A stretch of 64,000 bases of DNA from Pseudolactococcus hodotermopsidis (GCF_011170085.1 NZ_BLLI01000002.1:24267-88266); one strand, 5' to 3'; positions 6,970-16,517 are shown, counted from the stretch's first letter. A program made the numbers and translations. Notes: generated by a model not told the origin, from the sequence alone.

Positions 6970-8035
6970 AATCTGCCGCCTCCTTGACAATTTTATCGCC
7001 AACTTTTAAGCCAGACAGCACTTGCAGACGCCCGCCAGCTTTTTGCGTTTCGACTGCAACTTTATCAAAGTTTTTACCGTTTTTAACGTAAACCTGACCA
7101 TTTTTAACAGCCGATTTAGGAATATAAATCGCCGAATCTGGCAGATGAATCTGCACCGTATAGCCGTTTTGCAAAGGTTCATCTAGCGCAACCCTGAAAG
7201 AATAGTTACTAGAAGATGACTCTGTCGCACTTTTTTCAGGAACAGGCGAGATATAGGTAATCTTTCCCGTCACTTTTTTAGATAAATCAACCGTTTCGAC
7301 ACTAACAACCGCATCATTTTGGAGCTTATCATAGTCATATTCCGTCACCTTGCCATTAACAAGCGTCTCACGACTGACCACGCTTAGTTTTGGCGATGTT
7401 TCAGATTTTGTTCCCATGATGACAATACCGTCAGTTTTTGACTTAACCGTCGTCGTTTGGTTATTTTTTTGGCTTTCAAAACTGGTACGCGCTTCCTCAC
7501 AAGCAAGGTTTGCGCTAGCTACGGCACGCTGTGCTGCTTTCCACGCCTCATTATTTGCCTCGATTTGCGCATTGATTTCTTGGCGCTCCAACTCTTCTTT
7601 TGCCTTATCAAACTTGGCACTCAAGGTCGCACCTTTTCTTTCAGCCTCCGCCATATCAGCTTGCGCATTGGCGAGACTATTTTCAGCATTTTTGACCGCA
7701 AATTCTTGCGCTGACAAATCGTTTAATTGCTTGGTGTAAGTCAATAAAACATCGCCTGTTTTGACCTCTTGACCATCCGTCACATTGACTTGCGACACCT
7801 CGCCAAGCGTTGGATCCTCAAAGTAATCTGTCGAAGATTTAGCACTAACATTTCCCCTGAAAATGCTGTCAGCCTGTTTTTTTACGGTATATAAGTCAGG
7901 GGTCGTTGACTTTTTAGCAGTTCCTTTTGAAGGGAGCAAAAAGAGAGATAAAGCTATAATACCAACGACAATAGCAGCACCAATACTACTTAATAAAACG
8001 ATTAAGGGATGTTTTTTATAGAATTTTTTCATCAT
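6953..8035 (-). CDS. RND/HlyD-type membrane fusion protein (YknX-like)
   Basis: A 360-residue adaptor with an N-terminal membrane anchor (LIVLLSSIGAAIVVGIIALSLFLLP). The first half of a lipoyl domain is near VSQVNVTDGQEVKTGDVLLTY, an Ala/Glu/Lys-rich coiled coil covers about residues 105-190, and the second lipoyl half and beta-barrel follow (VKSKTDGIVIMG, then VNGKVTEYDYDKL). It links the ABC permease to the outside of the membrane. It begins 1 nt after the stop of the upstream small membrane gene. Confidence 0.85.
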   Translation of the reverse strand: MMKKFYKKHPLIVLLSSIGAAIVVGIIALSLFLLPSKGTAKKSTTPDLYTVKKQADSIFRGNVSAKSSTDYFEDPTLGEVSQVNVTDGQEVKTGDVLLTYTKQLNDLSAQEFAVKNAENSLANAQADMAEAERKGATLSAKFDKAKEELERQEINAQIEANNEAWKAAQRAVASANLACEEARTSFESQKNNQTTTVKSKTDGIVIMGTKSETSPKLSVVSRETLVNGKVTEYDYDKLQNDAVVSVETVDLSKKVTGKITYISPVPEKSATESSSSNYSFRVALDEPLQNGYTVQIHLPDSAIYIPKSAVKNGQVYVKNGKNFDKVAVETQKAGGRLQVLSGLKVGDKIVKEAADYADKP

Positions 8036-8036
8036 A

Positions 8037-8354
8037 TCACACAGTCTCTTCCTTGTTAAGTCTTAATAATTGACGAATACCAATGACAATTGACCCAACA
8101 TACAAAAGAATAAGCCAAAAAAGGTTTGTCTTTTTAAGTTTTGCCGCAAAAACAAGATAGATAATCAAAACGATCTGAATAATATCTATTCCCCACATCA
8201 CTGCTTTTGGAATAAGTGGCTTAATCACCTCTCCCGCTAAAACGGCGGGCATATTGTCAAAAGTCACTTGTGCATTGACGACAGTAAAAATGATGCCAAC
8301 AACACCAAGCACAATGAGTAAGAGTGATAGCACTTTTTTAAGTTCTCTAGTCAT
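8037..8354 (-). CDS. Small three-TM membrane protein, first gene of the efflux operon
   Basis: A 105-residue protein with hydrophobic segments at about residues 8-27, 50-70 and 78-96 and charged ends. AGGAGA precedes the start. It is the promoter-proximal gene of the four-gene efflux operon, the place taken by the membrane protein YknW in Bacillus subtilis; there is no clear sequence resemblance I can point to. A role in assembly or regulation of the transporter is inference. Confidence 0.7.
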   Translation of the reverse strand: MTRELKKVLSLLLIVLGVVGIIFTVVNAQVTFDNMPAVLAGEVIKPLIPKAVMWGIDIIQIVLIIYLVFAAKLKKTNLFWLILLYVGSIVIGIRQLLRLNKEETV

Positions 8355-8384
8355 GTTGTTTCTCTCCTAAATTGAAATTTTTTC

Positions 8385-8408
8385 GTAAACGTTTACTTTT
8401 TAATTATA
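8385..8408 (-). promoter_or_regulatory. Promoter and operator palindrome of the efflux operon
   Basis: On the minus strand there is an extended -10 TGT-TATAAT (hexamer at 8408-8403). The perfect palindrome GTAAACGTTTAC (8385-8396) covers the expected start site. A LacI/GalR-type protein bound there would block transcription. It lacks several flanking CcpA bases, so the local LacI-family regulator (540-1526) is at least as good a candidate. The stretch 8409-8572 shows nothing else. Confidence 0.5.
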
Positions 8409-8572
8409 ACAGAATTTTCTAACTTTGTATTGTTAAAATTAAAATTGTTCGAAAATATGCTAAATATGAGCTAATTTAAATATTGTCATATTTTAAAGAA
8501 ATCGTAGAACAAATGATAGCGATATATAAATAGCCACCAAAATTCAAGCTAAATTTTACTAAGGCAAATTGG

Positions 8573-9301
8573 CTAACAAGACCACAAAACCTGTTCTCTT
8601 TCAAAATTGATAATGCCACAAATTAATTCAGCCCGATAATCAAAGCGCCTTCTCCTCTTCATTCAACTCATGATTTTTAGAACGCTTTGCAGGAATAAAA
8701 GTATTTTCATGAAAATTAAGAATGCCTAGATAACCTAAATCAACAACAAGAAGAAGGTCTTCTGGCAGAGTGCCACCTATGCTTTCCTTGAAAAGCTTAA
8801 AATCATGACAATGCCCCTCAGCGAAGGCAAGACTCACGACACGATGAGTGGTCAAATCAAGCAAAACTTGTGTTTTCACGGTATGTCGGTGTTTTTTTCC
8901 TGAATAGTGGTCACGTTGGTTTTTTTTGGACGTTGAATTGGACTTTCTGTCACATCAATCGCAAACCAATGATCCTTGTCTTTGACTCCCTCAATATCAA
9001 AGCTCCCCTCTTCATGAAGAATATTTTCTACCCAAGTGATGGTTCTTGAGACGCAAGAAAGCGGCACATCAAAATCAAAAGCAATGAGACGTTGAGTGGG
9101 ATAATGCCGCCAATACCGTAAAGTGAGCAAAAGCTGATTTTCTAAACTTAGGCAACGTGGTCGTCCACCAGTCAGATGTTCTACTTGATAAGCTTTGTTC
9201 AAAATTTCAAGCATGTGAGTAAATGTCGAGCGCTTCACACCAATAAGTTGTTTGAATAAACTGTCATTAAGTGAGCTAGTTTTTGCGTAAATATCTACCA
9301 T
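8573..9301 (-). pseudogene. IS5-group (DDE_Tnp_4-like) transposase remnant
   Basis: The N-terminal part (9301-8876) has the helix-turn-helix and the first catalytic region WFAIDVTESPIQRPKK. The frame breaks at a run of eight As (about 8930-8937): adding one A restores the family sequence through to KTQVLLDL. The second part (from 8879) has the second Asp region (VVDLGYLG) and breaks off after NEEEKAL. Directly beyond its stop, in another frame, comes YRAELICGIINFE, which is the normal C-terminal end. So about 40 codons, including the third catalytic acid, are missing. The A8 run could have been a frameshift site in the parent element. No clear terminal repeats are seen. Confidence 0.75.
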
Positions 9302-9423
9302 AACATTAGTTTAACATTTTTTGTACGGTTTAGGAACAAGTCTACTTATTTAAGCGTGTGTGGACAACCCGTAAATAAAAACGTTTTTAACAAAAATAGT
9401 ACACTGTCAGACTCATTTTTACC

Positions 9424-9452
9424 TTGACAACCCCTCAAAATAATCGTAAAAT
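9424..9452 (+). promoter_or_regulatory. Promoter of the trpS T-box transcript
   Basis: TTGACA (9424-9429), 17-nt spacer, TAAAAT (9447-9452). Transcription should start near 9460, at the foot of the T-box leader. Confidence 0.75.
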
Positions 9453-9459
9453 GAAATTA

Positions 9460-9710
9460 TCAGCAGAGAAAGTAACTTGATTTGAGAATTTTTAAGAAAC
9501 TTGTCGGTCGTTGCAAGACAAGAATTCTCCCAAGTGAATGGGCTGCAATTTAACCTTGATTTGAAAAAATAAAAATCACGTGAGTGCCCGATACCGCACG
9601 CACCCTTTTATGAGGGATTAAGAGACGGAAAATTTTTCCGTAATTGAGGTGGCACCGCGTGTTAAACGTCCTCGACAAAACAGTGAAATTTTGTCGAGGA
9701 TTTTTTTTAT
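9460..9710 (+). promoter_or_regulatory. T-box riboswitch (tryptophanyl-tRNA sensing)
   Basis: The leader has a long structured 5' part (stem I), the T-box sequence TGAGGTGGCACCGCG at 9645-9659, and a terminator: TCCTCGACAAAA (9669-9680) pairs with TTTTGTCGAGGA (9689-9700), followed by eight Ts. Uncharged tRNA binding lets the antiterminator form and trpS be read. The likely specifier codon is TGG at 9539-9541 in the 3' side of stem I, which agrees with the downstream gene; its exact position should be confirmed by folding. Confidence 0.88.
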
Positions 9711-9735
9711 TTTATCAAACTAAGTTTTATAAAAA

Positions 9736-9822
9736 ACATGATACTAAAAGCGATGCGTCATAGGCGCAAAGCATTACCATGCGCCGAGTAACCACAGACA
9801 CAAACTTTCGTAGAAAATTAAT
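9736..9822 (+). repeat. Modular repeat, variant copy upstream of trpS
   Basis: Begins CATGATACTAAAAGCG and has the hairpin TGCGTC-ATA-GGCGCA, then an extra stretch of about 33 nt, then AAACTTTCGTAGAAAATTA, and ends close to the trpS SD. It is a member of the family also found at 24185, 51808 and 55771 (three times). It lacks the central TTTGCCG/CGG and closing arm of the long copies. It lies between the T-box terminator and trpS, so it is in the 5' UTR of the read-through transcript. Confidence 0.65.
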
Positions 9823-9836
9823 AAGGAGAAATCTAT

Positions 9837-10859
9837 ATGAAACCAACCATTCTAACGGGCGATCGCCCAACTGGTAAACTGCATATCGGGCATTATGTTG
9901 GCTCGCTAAAAAATCGTGTTTTGCTACAAAATGAGGATAAATACAACCTTTTCATCTTCCTCGCTGACCAGCAAGCCTTGACCGATCATGCCAAAGAACC
10001 CGAAAAAATCATCCAATCTGTCGGCGAAGTGGCGCTTGATTATCTGGCAGTCGGTCTTGACCCGATGAAGTCAACGATTTTCATCCAGTCGCAAATTCCC
10101 GAACTTGCTGAGCTTACCATGTACTACATGAACCTCGTGTCGATCGCGCGTTTGGAGCGCAATCCGACAGTCAAATCTGAGATTGCTCAAAAGGGTTTTG
10201 ATGAGTCGATTCCCGCTGGTTTCCTCGTTTATCCTGTGTCTCAAGCCGCCGACATCACGGCTTTCAAGGCAAATCTCGTACCTGTTGGCAATGACCAAAA
10301 ACCGATGATTGAGCAAACACGCGAAATTGTCCGCAGTTTCAACAATGCCTACAAGACTGACGTTTTGATTGAACCCGAGGGACTTTATCCCGAAAATGAA
10401 GGTGCTGGTCGCCTTTCTGGACTTGATGGTAATGCTAAAATGTCCAAATCACTCAACAACGGTATTTTTATCAGCGACGATGCCGACACCGTGCGCAAAA
10501 AAGTTATGAGCATGTACACTGATCCCGAGCATATTCGGGTCGAGGATCCCGGCAAAATCGAGGGCAACATGGTTTTCCACTACCTTGATGTGTTCGGCAC
10601 AACTGAGGACAGCGCTACTATTGCTGAGATGAAAGCGCAGTATCAAGCGGGCGGTCTCGGCGATGTCAAGACAAAACGTTATTTATTGGAAGTTTTGGAT
10701 CGCGAGTTTGCGCCAATCCGTGCACGCCGTTTAGAGTTTGCCAAAGACATGGGCCAGGTCTATGATATGCTAAAAGTCGGTTCTGAAAAAGCGCAAGCAG
10801 TCGCAGCTCAAACTTTGGATGAGGTCAAGTCTGCTATGGGTATCAATTATTTCAAATGA
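9837..10859 (+). CDS. trpS: Tryptophanyl-tRNA synthetase
   Basis: A 340-residue class Ic synthetase that charges tRNA-Trp. The HIGH-type motif is in [16 protein letters not shown] near the N-terminus and KMSKS is in [11 protein letters not shown] near residue 200. The length is normal for the family. AAGGAG precedes the ATG. It is controlled by the T-box at 9460-9710, and its last bases (ATGA) overlap the start of the GDPD gene, so the two form an operon. Confidence 0.96.
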   Translation: MKPTILTGDRPTGKLHIGHYVGSLKNRVLLQNEDKYNLFIFLADQQALTDHAKEPEKIIQSVGEVALDYLAVGLDPMKSTIFIQSQIPELAELTMYYMNLVSIARLERNPTVKSEIAQKGFDESIPAGFLVYPVSQAADITAFKANLVPVGNDQKPMIEQTREIVRSFNNAYKTDVLIEPEGLYPENEGAGRLSGLDGNAKMSKSLNNGIFISDDADTVRKKVMSMYTDPEHIRVEDPGKIEGNMVFHYLDVFGTTEDSATIAEMKAQYQAGGLGDVKTKRYLLEVLDREFAPIRARRLEFAKDMGQVYDMLKVGSEKAQAVAAQTLDEVKSAMGINYFK

Positions 10860-11704
10860 TAACAGGTATTAGAAAATGGTACCGCAGAACTTGGGAGGCA
10901 CGCAAATGGCAGCGAGATGAATTTCAAGCACAAATGCATCATTTTTTACATCATGATGCCGTTACAACCCAGATTTTTGCCCACCGAGGTAGCAAGTGTA
11001 ATCGCCCAGAAAATACCTTGTCGGCTTTTACTGAGGCGATTCGAGTGGGAAGTGATGGCATTGAGTTAGACGTGCACTTGACACGCGACCAACAGCTCAT
11101 TGTCATTCATGACGAGAGTTTAGAGCGCACGACAAATGGTGCTGGACTTGTAAGAGAGCTGAATTTTGAGCAAATTCGTCACTATTCGGCGGGTGCTTGG
11201 TTTGATGCCAAATACACCCATGAAAAAGTGCCTTTATTGTCAGAAGTCTTAGCGTTACTGGTCAAGTTGAAATTCAAAGGTGTTCTCAATATCGAAATCA
11301 AAACAGATAAATTTCAATATCCCAATATCGAAAAAATAACATCAAGCTTACTTTTATCGCAACATTTCCCCTTTTCACATGTTTACTCCTCTTTTAATCT
11401 CAAGTCGCTCAAATTGCTTTCAAAACTCGAACCGCACGCTGATTTGTGCTTACTCATGTCAACTTCTGAGCCCAAAATTCAGCAAGGTTTAAACACAAAA
11501 TATATCACACATTTACATCCACGACTTGACTGGCTTCAAAAAAACACAGACAAATTAAAACATCTTGGAAAGCCTTTGCGCCCTTGGACGCTCAATAACG
11601 ATGCTGATATACATCTCGCTTTTGATTATCATTTGTCGGGATTTATGACGGATTATCCAGAACAAGCTGTTCACATCAAGTCGCTTTATAATCAAAAAAA
11701 ATAA
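10856..11704 (+). CDS. Glycerophosphodiester phosphodiesterase
   Basis: A 282-residue cytoplasmic GDPD-fold enzyme expected to hydrolyse glycerophosphodiesters to glycerol-3-phosphate and an alcohol. Motifs: [18 protein letters not shown] (the HRG and E-N-T substrate/metal region), [11 protein letters not shown] (metal-binding E and D) and [13 protein letters not shown] (catalytic H). The C-terminus keeps the W-T-N segment ([11 protein letters not shown]). There is no signal peptide or membrane helix. It is coupled to trpS by a 4-bp ATGA overlap, which places it under the T-box promoter. Confidence 0.88.
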   Translation: MITGIRKWYRRTWEARKWQRDEFQAQMHHFLHHDAVTTQIFAHRGSKCNRPENTLSAFTEAIRVGSDGIELDVHLTRDQQLIVIHDESLERTTNGAGLVRELNFEQIRHYSAGAWFDAKYTHEKVPLLSEVLALLVKLKFKGVLNIEIKTDKFQYPNIEKITSSLLLSQHFPFSHVYSSFNLKSLKLLSKLEPHADLCLLMSTSEPKIQQGLNTKYITHLHPRLDWLQKNTDKLKHLGKPLRPWTLNNDADIHLAFDYHLSGFMTDYPEQAVHIKSLYNQKK

Positions 11705-11724
11705 GCTGAACAAGCTTATTTTTT
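11700..11724. terminator. Bidirectional terminator between GDPD and lipoprotein genes
   Basis: AATAAGCT (11700-11707), loop GAACA, AGCTTATT (11713-11720) and a T-run. It overlaps the GDPD stop codon and also follows the converging lipoprotein gene. Confidence 0.75.
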
Positions 11725-11727
11725 CGA

Positions 11728-12378
11728 TTATTTATTGACCAACATAGCAGCTATCAATTTTTCCATATCAGAATTTGATAGATTATATTGTTTATCTTTT
11801 TTAATAACTTCAACCGTCATCTCTTTTGCATTACCATATTCAGGATTAGCAATAGATTCTTTTATGAGATCTACTATTATACCAGTTACCCAATCAAGCA
11901 TTGCCGCATTATCTTCAACATTCACACCAGATTCCGCAATCGCCTCTGGTGTAAGTTTTTTCATCATCTCATCTTCAAGTGTCTCAAGACCAGTAAAAGG
12001 TTTAATCTTTACTTTTACCGAAAAACCTTTATCTGTTTTTTCAGCTGACATAACGTCATATTTTGAAAGTTTAACAACATCAATGATAATACTACGAAAT
12101 TCCTCTTTACGCGAATCAGATAGACCACCCGTAGTATCAAATGTCGTTAAAATGCTATTAATACCCTCGTCATATTCAGTTTGAGCTGCTTTTTCAGTTT
12201 GATTGGTAATTTTGGCATATTCTTTCAAATCGCCTTTTGTAAAAGCATCCAAGCTTGACTTAACATAATCTGTCGCATCCGATTCGCTAAAACCACAAGC
12301 AACAAGTGTCAGCGCAGCAAATAAAGCAATAAACACCAAACCTAATTTCTTTGAAAAATCCCTTGTTCTAGTTTTCAT
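11728..12378 (-). CDS. Putative lipoprotein of unknown function
   Basis: From the ATG at 12378 (AGGAGA a few nt before) the protein has 216 residues: a basic start (MKTRTRDFSKK), a hydrophobic core and a lipobox LTLVAC, so it should be lipid-anchored outside the cell. The mature part is acidic and alpha-helical without a motif I recognise; such DUF-type Streptococcaceae lipoproteins often have two similar helical halves. The in-frame ATG at 12426 would place the SD inside the gene. It is a single gene with a terminator at 11700-11724. Confidence 0.75.
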   Translation of the reverse strand: MKTRTRDFSKKLGLVFIALFAALTLVACGFSESDATDYVKSSLDAFTKGDLKEYAKITNQTEKAAQTEYDEGINSILTTFDTTGGLSDSRKEEFRSIIIDVVKLSKYDVMSAEKTDKGFSVKVKIKPFTGLETLEDEMMKKLTPEAIAESGVNVEDNAAMLDWVTGIIVDLIKESIANPEYGNAKEMTVEVIKKDKQYNLSNSDMEKLIAAMLVNK

Positions 12379-12452
12379 TTCTTCTCCTAAAAAAATTTTT
12401 GTTGAAAATTTCCACAACCATTTCATTATAACATAAAAATAAGCTAAATAGC

Positions 12453-13025
12453 TTAATTTTCTTCATAAAGTACAATAATTTTCTCAGGTAAGCATTTATA
12501 AATCAAGAAAGCAATCACAGCAACAAGTACCTTATCAGGGAAACCAATGACTAGCTCATCCAAAAATGATGCCAACCAGAGCGGTTGATTGCTCGAAAGC
12601 AAGGCATCAAAAACTTTATCGCCCCAAACATTGCCAGTCTCTCCACCCCAAAAAATAATGTCTAAGGGTGTTGAAATCAGCACGCTAACAAGACCAATTG
12701 CCATGCCGCTAAAAATCGTCGTTGATAGTTTCTTAAAATAGCCGAGCCGAGCAAAAATGCCAGCCGTTATCCCAACACCAATCTGTGTCAGCGCATAAAC
12801 AAAAGAAATCGGGTTCTGTGTCAGCCCATAAATCATGTTATTGAGCATACCGACAAAAGCACCAACAATCGGTCCCGCCAAAAGCGCACTCAAAACCGTA
12901 CCGATAGACTCCAACCATAGTGGAATCTTGAGCATACCACCCAAATAATTAATCACAACACCTAAAGGAATCAAGATAAATAAAGCAGGTGATATTTTAA
13001 ATGTAAACAAATTTTTTTTAGTCAT
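12453..13025 (-). CDS. ECF transporter S component
   Basis: A 190-residue membrane protein with about six hydrophobic segments and the S-component pattern of a first-helix region followed by WLESIGTVLSALLAGPIVGAFVGMLNNM. S components bind a vitamin or metal and share the common EcfAAT energising module encoded elsewhere. The FxKISPALFILIPLG start is typical. The substrate cannot be read from the sequence and no riboswitch is seen in the 22-bp gap to recO. Confidence 0.75.
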   Translation of the reverse strand: MTKKNLFTFKISPALFILIPLGVVINYLGGMLKIPLWLESIGTVLSALLAGPIVGAFVGMLNNMIYGLTQNPISFVYALTQIGVGITAGIFARLGYFKKLSTTIFSGMAIGLVSVLISTPLDIIFWGGETGNVWGDKVFDALLSSNQPLWLASFLDELVIGFPDKVLVAVIAFLIYKCLPEKIIVLYEEN

Positions 13026-13047
13026 AAAGTTTTTCCTTTTATTTAAT

Positions 13048-13803
13048 TTATTTCATAATGTCCGCCCAATCGCTAAGTCCGTCAATAAATTTTTTCGCCT
13101 TAAGATGAACGCCAATATAATGGTCGTAAAGTAGGTCAATAAAACAACGAATCTTAGCTTTCAGCTCATCAGAAATGTTAATTGTTGGTAAAGTTTCCAA
13201 ATTCATCGCCATAAAAGAATGGCACAGAAAAATAACATTTGGATCAATATGCTCGCGTTTCATATCCTCATCAAAATGATTGCGACACAGACAACCATTG
13301 TATTTTTTTGAAAAATCCATAGGCAAATCTTGTCTGTGACAACACACACATTGATCAAAATCTAACTGCGCACCAAATCGCGACATGATTTGTAATTCAA
13401 AAATATTAGTCACAATTTCCATATCAATCTTGTTATCAATCAGCTCCAACGACTTCATCAAGAAACCGTAAAGCGCTGCATCATAATGGTTATCAGGAAT
13501 CGCCACGTCCGCCAAACTAATAATATAACTAGCGTAAGATTGCGCGAAAATATCTGAGTTGATGAATTGATAACTCGTCGCATCAGAAATATCTGAGATA
13601 AAACTCAACCCCTCATCATTAATTGCAGCCACTAATTCAAGTTGCGTAAAATTCTGCAAACTGCTCGAAAACTTCGATTTATTAGCATTTTTGACAAAAA
13701 ACATCCGCTTGCCAAAACTCTCTGTAAAAATCTTAACCAACTTATCTTGCTCGCGATAATTTCGGCTAAACAGCACTAAACCACCTGTCTCAACGTTCTG
13801 CAT
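13048..13803 (-). CDS. recO: DNA repair protein RecO
   Basis: A 251-residue protein with the N-terminal OB fold (GGLVLFSRNYREQDKLVKIFTESFGKRMFFVKNA) and a C-terminal zinc-type cluster (CVCCHR near 172, CLCRNHF near 193). RecO loads RecA on SSB-coated DNA together with RecR. It lies downstream of araT, as in other Streptococcaceae, but a terminator at 13904-13927 separates them, and a TATAAT lies just before its start. Confidence 0.92.
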   Translation of the reverse strand: MQNVETGGLVLFSRNYREQDKLVKIFTESFGKRMFFVKNANKSKFSSSLQNFTQLELVAAINDEGLSFISDISDATSYQFINSDIFAQSYASYIISLADVAIPDNHYDAALYGFLMKSLELIDNKIDMEIVTNIFELQIMSRFGAQLDFDQCVCCHRQDLPMDFSKKYNGCLCRNHFDEDMKREHIDPNVIFLCHSFMAMNLETLPTINISDELKAKIRCFIDLLYDHYIGVHLKAKKFIDGLSDWADIMK

Positions 13804-13903
13804 ACGCCCACTTTCCTATTATAACATATTATTCTTCATTATGATAATGTCGTTTTTATTAGAAAAAATTGATTCATAATTTCTCGCTATCAAAACCCTC
13901 TTG

Positions 13904-13927
13904 ACAAAAAAATTCCCATCAAGGGAA
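13904..13927 (-). terminator. Terminator of araT
   Basis: Read on the minus strand: TTCCC (13927-13923), loop TTGAT, GGGAA (13917-13913), then seven Ts. It begins just after the araT stop codon. Confidence 0.65.
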
Positions 13928-13928
13928 A

Positions 13929-15098
13929 TCAGCGTTTTTCATTCACATACTCAGTCAAACGTTTCATAGCTTCTATAATCACATCCATACTTGCCGCATA
14001 ACTTAAACGGACATATCCCTCGCCATATTTGCCAAATGCCGATCCAGGGATAAATGCTACCTGTTTTTCTTTCGCAAAATCAATCAAAAAGTCGAAAGAA
14101 TTTTGCACCAAATCTTCAGGAATTTTGGCGAAAATGTAGAAAGCACCATCTGGTTTGATGATTTTAAAGCCCAAAGGTGTCATCTGCGATATGATATAAT
14201 CTCGCCTAACGATATACTCTTTTTTCATGACAGCCGCATCATCACGACCATTTGTCAAAGCCTCAATCGCCGCAAACTGCGAAACGGTCGTCGCCGCCGT
14301 CACAAAATACTGGTGCGTTTTAATAAGTTGACCTGTCAAAGATTCATCCGCCAAGATAAAGCCAATGCGATAACCAGTCATAGCATGCGATTTCGACAAA
14401 CCATTCAAGACAATCGTCTGCTCACGCGCAAATTCGGCAATAGAAACGTGTTTTTCATCTGTATAATTCAGCTCAGAATAAATTTCGTCCGAAATAACAA
14501 AAACTGAATATTTTTTGATAACATCCGCAATCGCCTTGACCTGCGCACGATTATAAGTCACGCCAGTCGGATTAGACGGATAATTGAGAATCACTGCTTT
14601 CGTCTCGGGATTGGCAATTAACGCTGCCTCAAGCATTTCTGCTGTCAAGACAAAATCATTCGTCGTCGTGTCAATTTCCACCATTTCCGCGCCCGCAAGC
14701 TGAATCAAAGGCTCATAACCTGGGTACAATGGTGCAGGGGTCAGAACTTTGTCGCCCGCAACAAGAATCGACATAAGACTAGCTGAAATCGCCTCAGTCG
14801 CGCCAACCGTGACCAAAATTTCAGACTCCGCATCAAAGTGAATACCATATTTATCCGCAAAAAATGAACTCGCTGCTTGCCGTAATTCAAGCAGACCAGC
14901 CATGCCCGTATAGTGACTCTCATGCGCTTGAACAGCAGCGACAGCAGCATTTTCGACATGTTCAGGCGTATTAAAATCAGGCTCGCCAAGCGTCAATTTA
15001 AGCATACCAGAAATCTGCGAGACTTCTTGGTCAAACCGCCGAATCGCCGAAATTTGAATTTTATCCAGATTAGGATTGAAAAGCGTTGAAACATCCAT
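13929..15098 (-). CDS. araT: Aromatic amino acid aminotransferase (class I/II, PLP)
   Basis: A 389-residue fold-type I aminotransferase. The start at 15098 follows AAGGA, whereas the ATG at 15152 has no SD. The Schiff-base lysine is K236 (LNGLSKSHAMTG); the PSNPTG (174-179) and ISDEIYSEL (202-210) motifs and the phosphate-binding RIGF are present. The N-terminus (FNPNLDKIQISAIRRFDQEVS) and the position before recO match the lactococcal aromatic aminotransferase AraT, which converts Phe, Tyr, Trp and Leu to keto acids (flavour formation). Exact substrate range is inferred. Confidence 0.85.
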   Translation of the reverse strand: MDVSTLFNPNLDKIQISAIRRFDQEVSQISGMLKLTLGEPDFNTPEHVENAAVAAVQAHESHYTGMAGLLELRQAASSFFADKYGIHFDAESEILVTVGATEAISASLMSILVAGDKVLTPAPLYPGYEPLIQLAGAEMVEIDTTTNDFVLTAEMLEAALIANPETKAVILNYPSNPTGVTYNRAQVKAIADVIKKYSVFVISDEIYSELNYTDEKHVSIAEFAREQTIVLNGLSKSHAMTGYRIGFILADESLTGQLIKTHQYFVTAATTVSQFAAIEALTNGRDDAAVMKKEYIVRRDYIISQMTPLGFKIIKPDGAFYIFAKIPEDLVQNSFDFLIDFAKEKQVAFIPGSAFGKYGEGYVRLSYAASMDVIIEAMKRLTEYVNEKR

Positions 15099-15171
15099 TT
15101 GTATTTTTCCTTTTTTATTATATTCTATCACTTTTTGTCTAAAAGCGCTCAATTTATTTTGATTAAATACC

Positions 15172-16374
15172 TCACTCCAAAATAAAGGTCATTACCAAAT
15201 GTACCTCATCAAGACTTGTGATGACTTTCTTTCCTGACAATTTTGGAAATTCATCTGCCAAATCGGCAAAAATCGTCATCATTCCTTGCGCATCAAACAA
15301 GGCTTTTTTCGCCTTATGATAAGCCTTGAGCGTTGAAAATTGGAAACAGATATTTGATTGATTATCTCTTAAAAAATGCTGCGTTACTTTTGAAATTTCC
15401 TCCGAATCATAACTATCAAAACGCAAGTTATTATGCACAAAATAATTTGCCGCAGTTGCCTTATAAATCGGCAAATTTATAAAATCATTTGCTATTTTAT
15501 GATCCATTTCAAGCTCAGCAGTCGTCATTCCAAAATATGTATAGTCAATATTCGCACGCTTATCCTCCTTAGTGAAAGAGGCATCACCCCAAGTCGCATC
15601 CAAATAGTAGTTCTCACCATCAATCTTAACCAAATTCCACGCATGATTCTGGTCATTTGCCACCCCAACCACGACATGCGCCGTCATAGCCAACCTTGCA
15701 AGTAAATACTGCAGCGCATCAGCATATCCCTCGCAAACCGCCGTCCCGTCAAGCAACGCCCCCAACATTGAGTAACTGCGATCGTCCGTCGCATCAGCCT
15801 TGCCAGCCGTTGCCGCCGCATGATTGTAATCATTTTGCTCAATGACGTACTGATACGCAGCCAAAGCCTTGTCATATTCCGTTTTACCAGCATTTTTCGC
15901 CACAAAATCACTGATTTTAAGCTCAATCTGCTGATTCAGATCAGCAACTTCCGCTGCTGTAAAATCAAAACTAATCTCATACTGCGCAATCGCCGCCGAA
16001 TCCGCACTCTGCACCCAAGTCTCAATCTTCCCCGAATACCAAAAATACTCTGGATGATCCAAAAGCACCGCCTCAGCCACTTTAGAAAATTTCTCTTGCG
16101 TTAAATGCTGTGCCTGTGTGTCAATTTGCGCTTGAAAATTTTGAATCGCATTTTGAAGTTCCCGATAAACCTGCTTATCATCATCAGTCAACCCTTGATA
16201 ATAAAGCGCCTCAGTTTCAATCAAAGCTTGCGCTTGACTAGGAGAATCAACTTTCTTTTGAACTTGGACTGACGATTTAGAAATTTGCTTATCATTTCCC
16301 CTTGCCGAACACCCCGCAAGCACCCCCAGAAAAATCAGCCACATACAAGTTAATTTAAAGCGATTTTTAGTCAT
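15172..16374 (-). CDS. Transglutaminase-like lipoprotein
   Basis: A 400-residue protein with a signal peptide and lipobox VLAGC (Cys22). The C-terminal half is a transglutaminase/protease-like fold with the triad C214 (TAVCEGYADALQYLL), H244 (QNHAWNLVKI) and D259 (YYLDATWGD). Bacterial members are often cell-wall or surface proteases; the activity here is not known. A long helical, Gln/Ala-rich linker (about 40-170) precedes the domain. It is a single gene just downstream of tRNA-Lys on the same strand. Confidence 0.8.
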   Translation of the reverse strand: MTKNRFKLTCMWLIFLGVLAGCSARGNDKQISKSSVQVQKKVDSPSQAQALIETEALYYQGLTDDDKQVYRELQNAIQNFQAQIDTQAQHLTQEKFSKVAEAVLLDHPEYFWYSGKIETWVQSADSAAIAQYEISFDFTAAEVADLNQQIELKISDFVAKNAGKTEYDKALAAYQYVIEQNDYNHAAATAGKADATDDRSYSMLGALLDGTAVCEGYADALQYLLARLAMTAHVVVGVANDQNHAWNLVKIDGENYYLDATWGDASFTKEDKRANIDYTYFGMTTAELEMDHKIANDFINLPIYKATAANYFVHNNLRFDSYDSEEISKVTQHFLRDNQSNICFQFSTLKAYHKAKKALFDAQGMMTIFADLADEFPKLSGKKVITSLDEVHLVMTFILE

Positions 16375-16444
16375 CCAATTCTCATTTCCTTATCTAAAAT
16401 ATGTAAAAAGAACCAAGCCGAAACTTGATTCCTAGATATTTTTA

Positions 16445-16517
16445 TGCCCCCTGTAGGACTTGAACCTACGACCCATGGATTAAGAGTCCACTGCTCTACC
16501 AACTGAGCTAAGAAGGC
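16445..16517 (-). tRNA. tRNA-Lys (CTT)
   Basis: A 73-nt cloverleaf read on the minus strand from GCCTTCTTAGCTCAG (acceptor and D arm). The anticodon loop CTCTTAA has anticodon CTT, the T arm is GTAGGTTCAAGTCCTAC, and the 3' end is AGGGGGC-A. Acceptor pairing is complete with two G-T pairs. CCA is not encoded. Confidence 0.93.

Noticed and set aside
7350..7739. 129-codon plus-strand frame opposite the membrane-fusion gene
   Set aside because: Antisense to a coiled-coil coding stretch with biased codons; a shadow frame.
9574..9583. parS-like TCACGTGA in the trpS leader (and AATCACGTGA near 3513)
   Set aside because: Only the inner 8 bp match; the outer GTTT/AAAC bases needed for ParB are missing.
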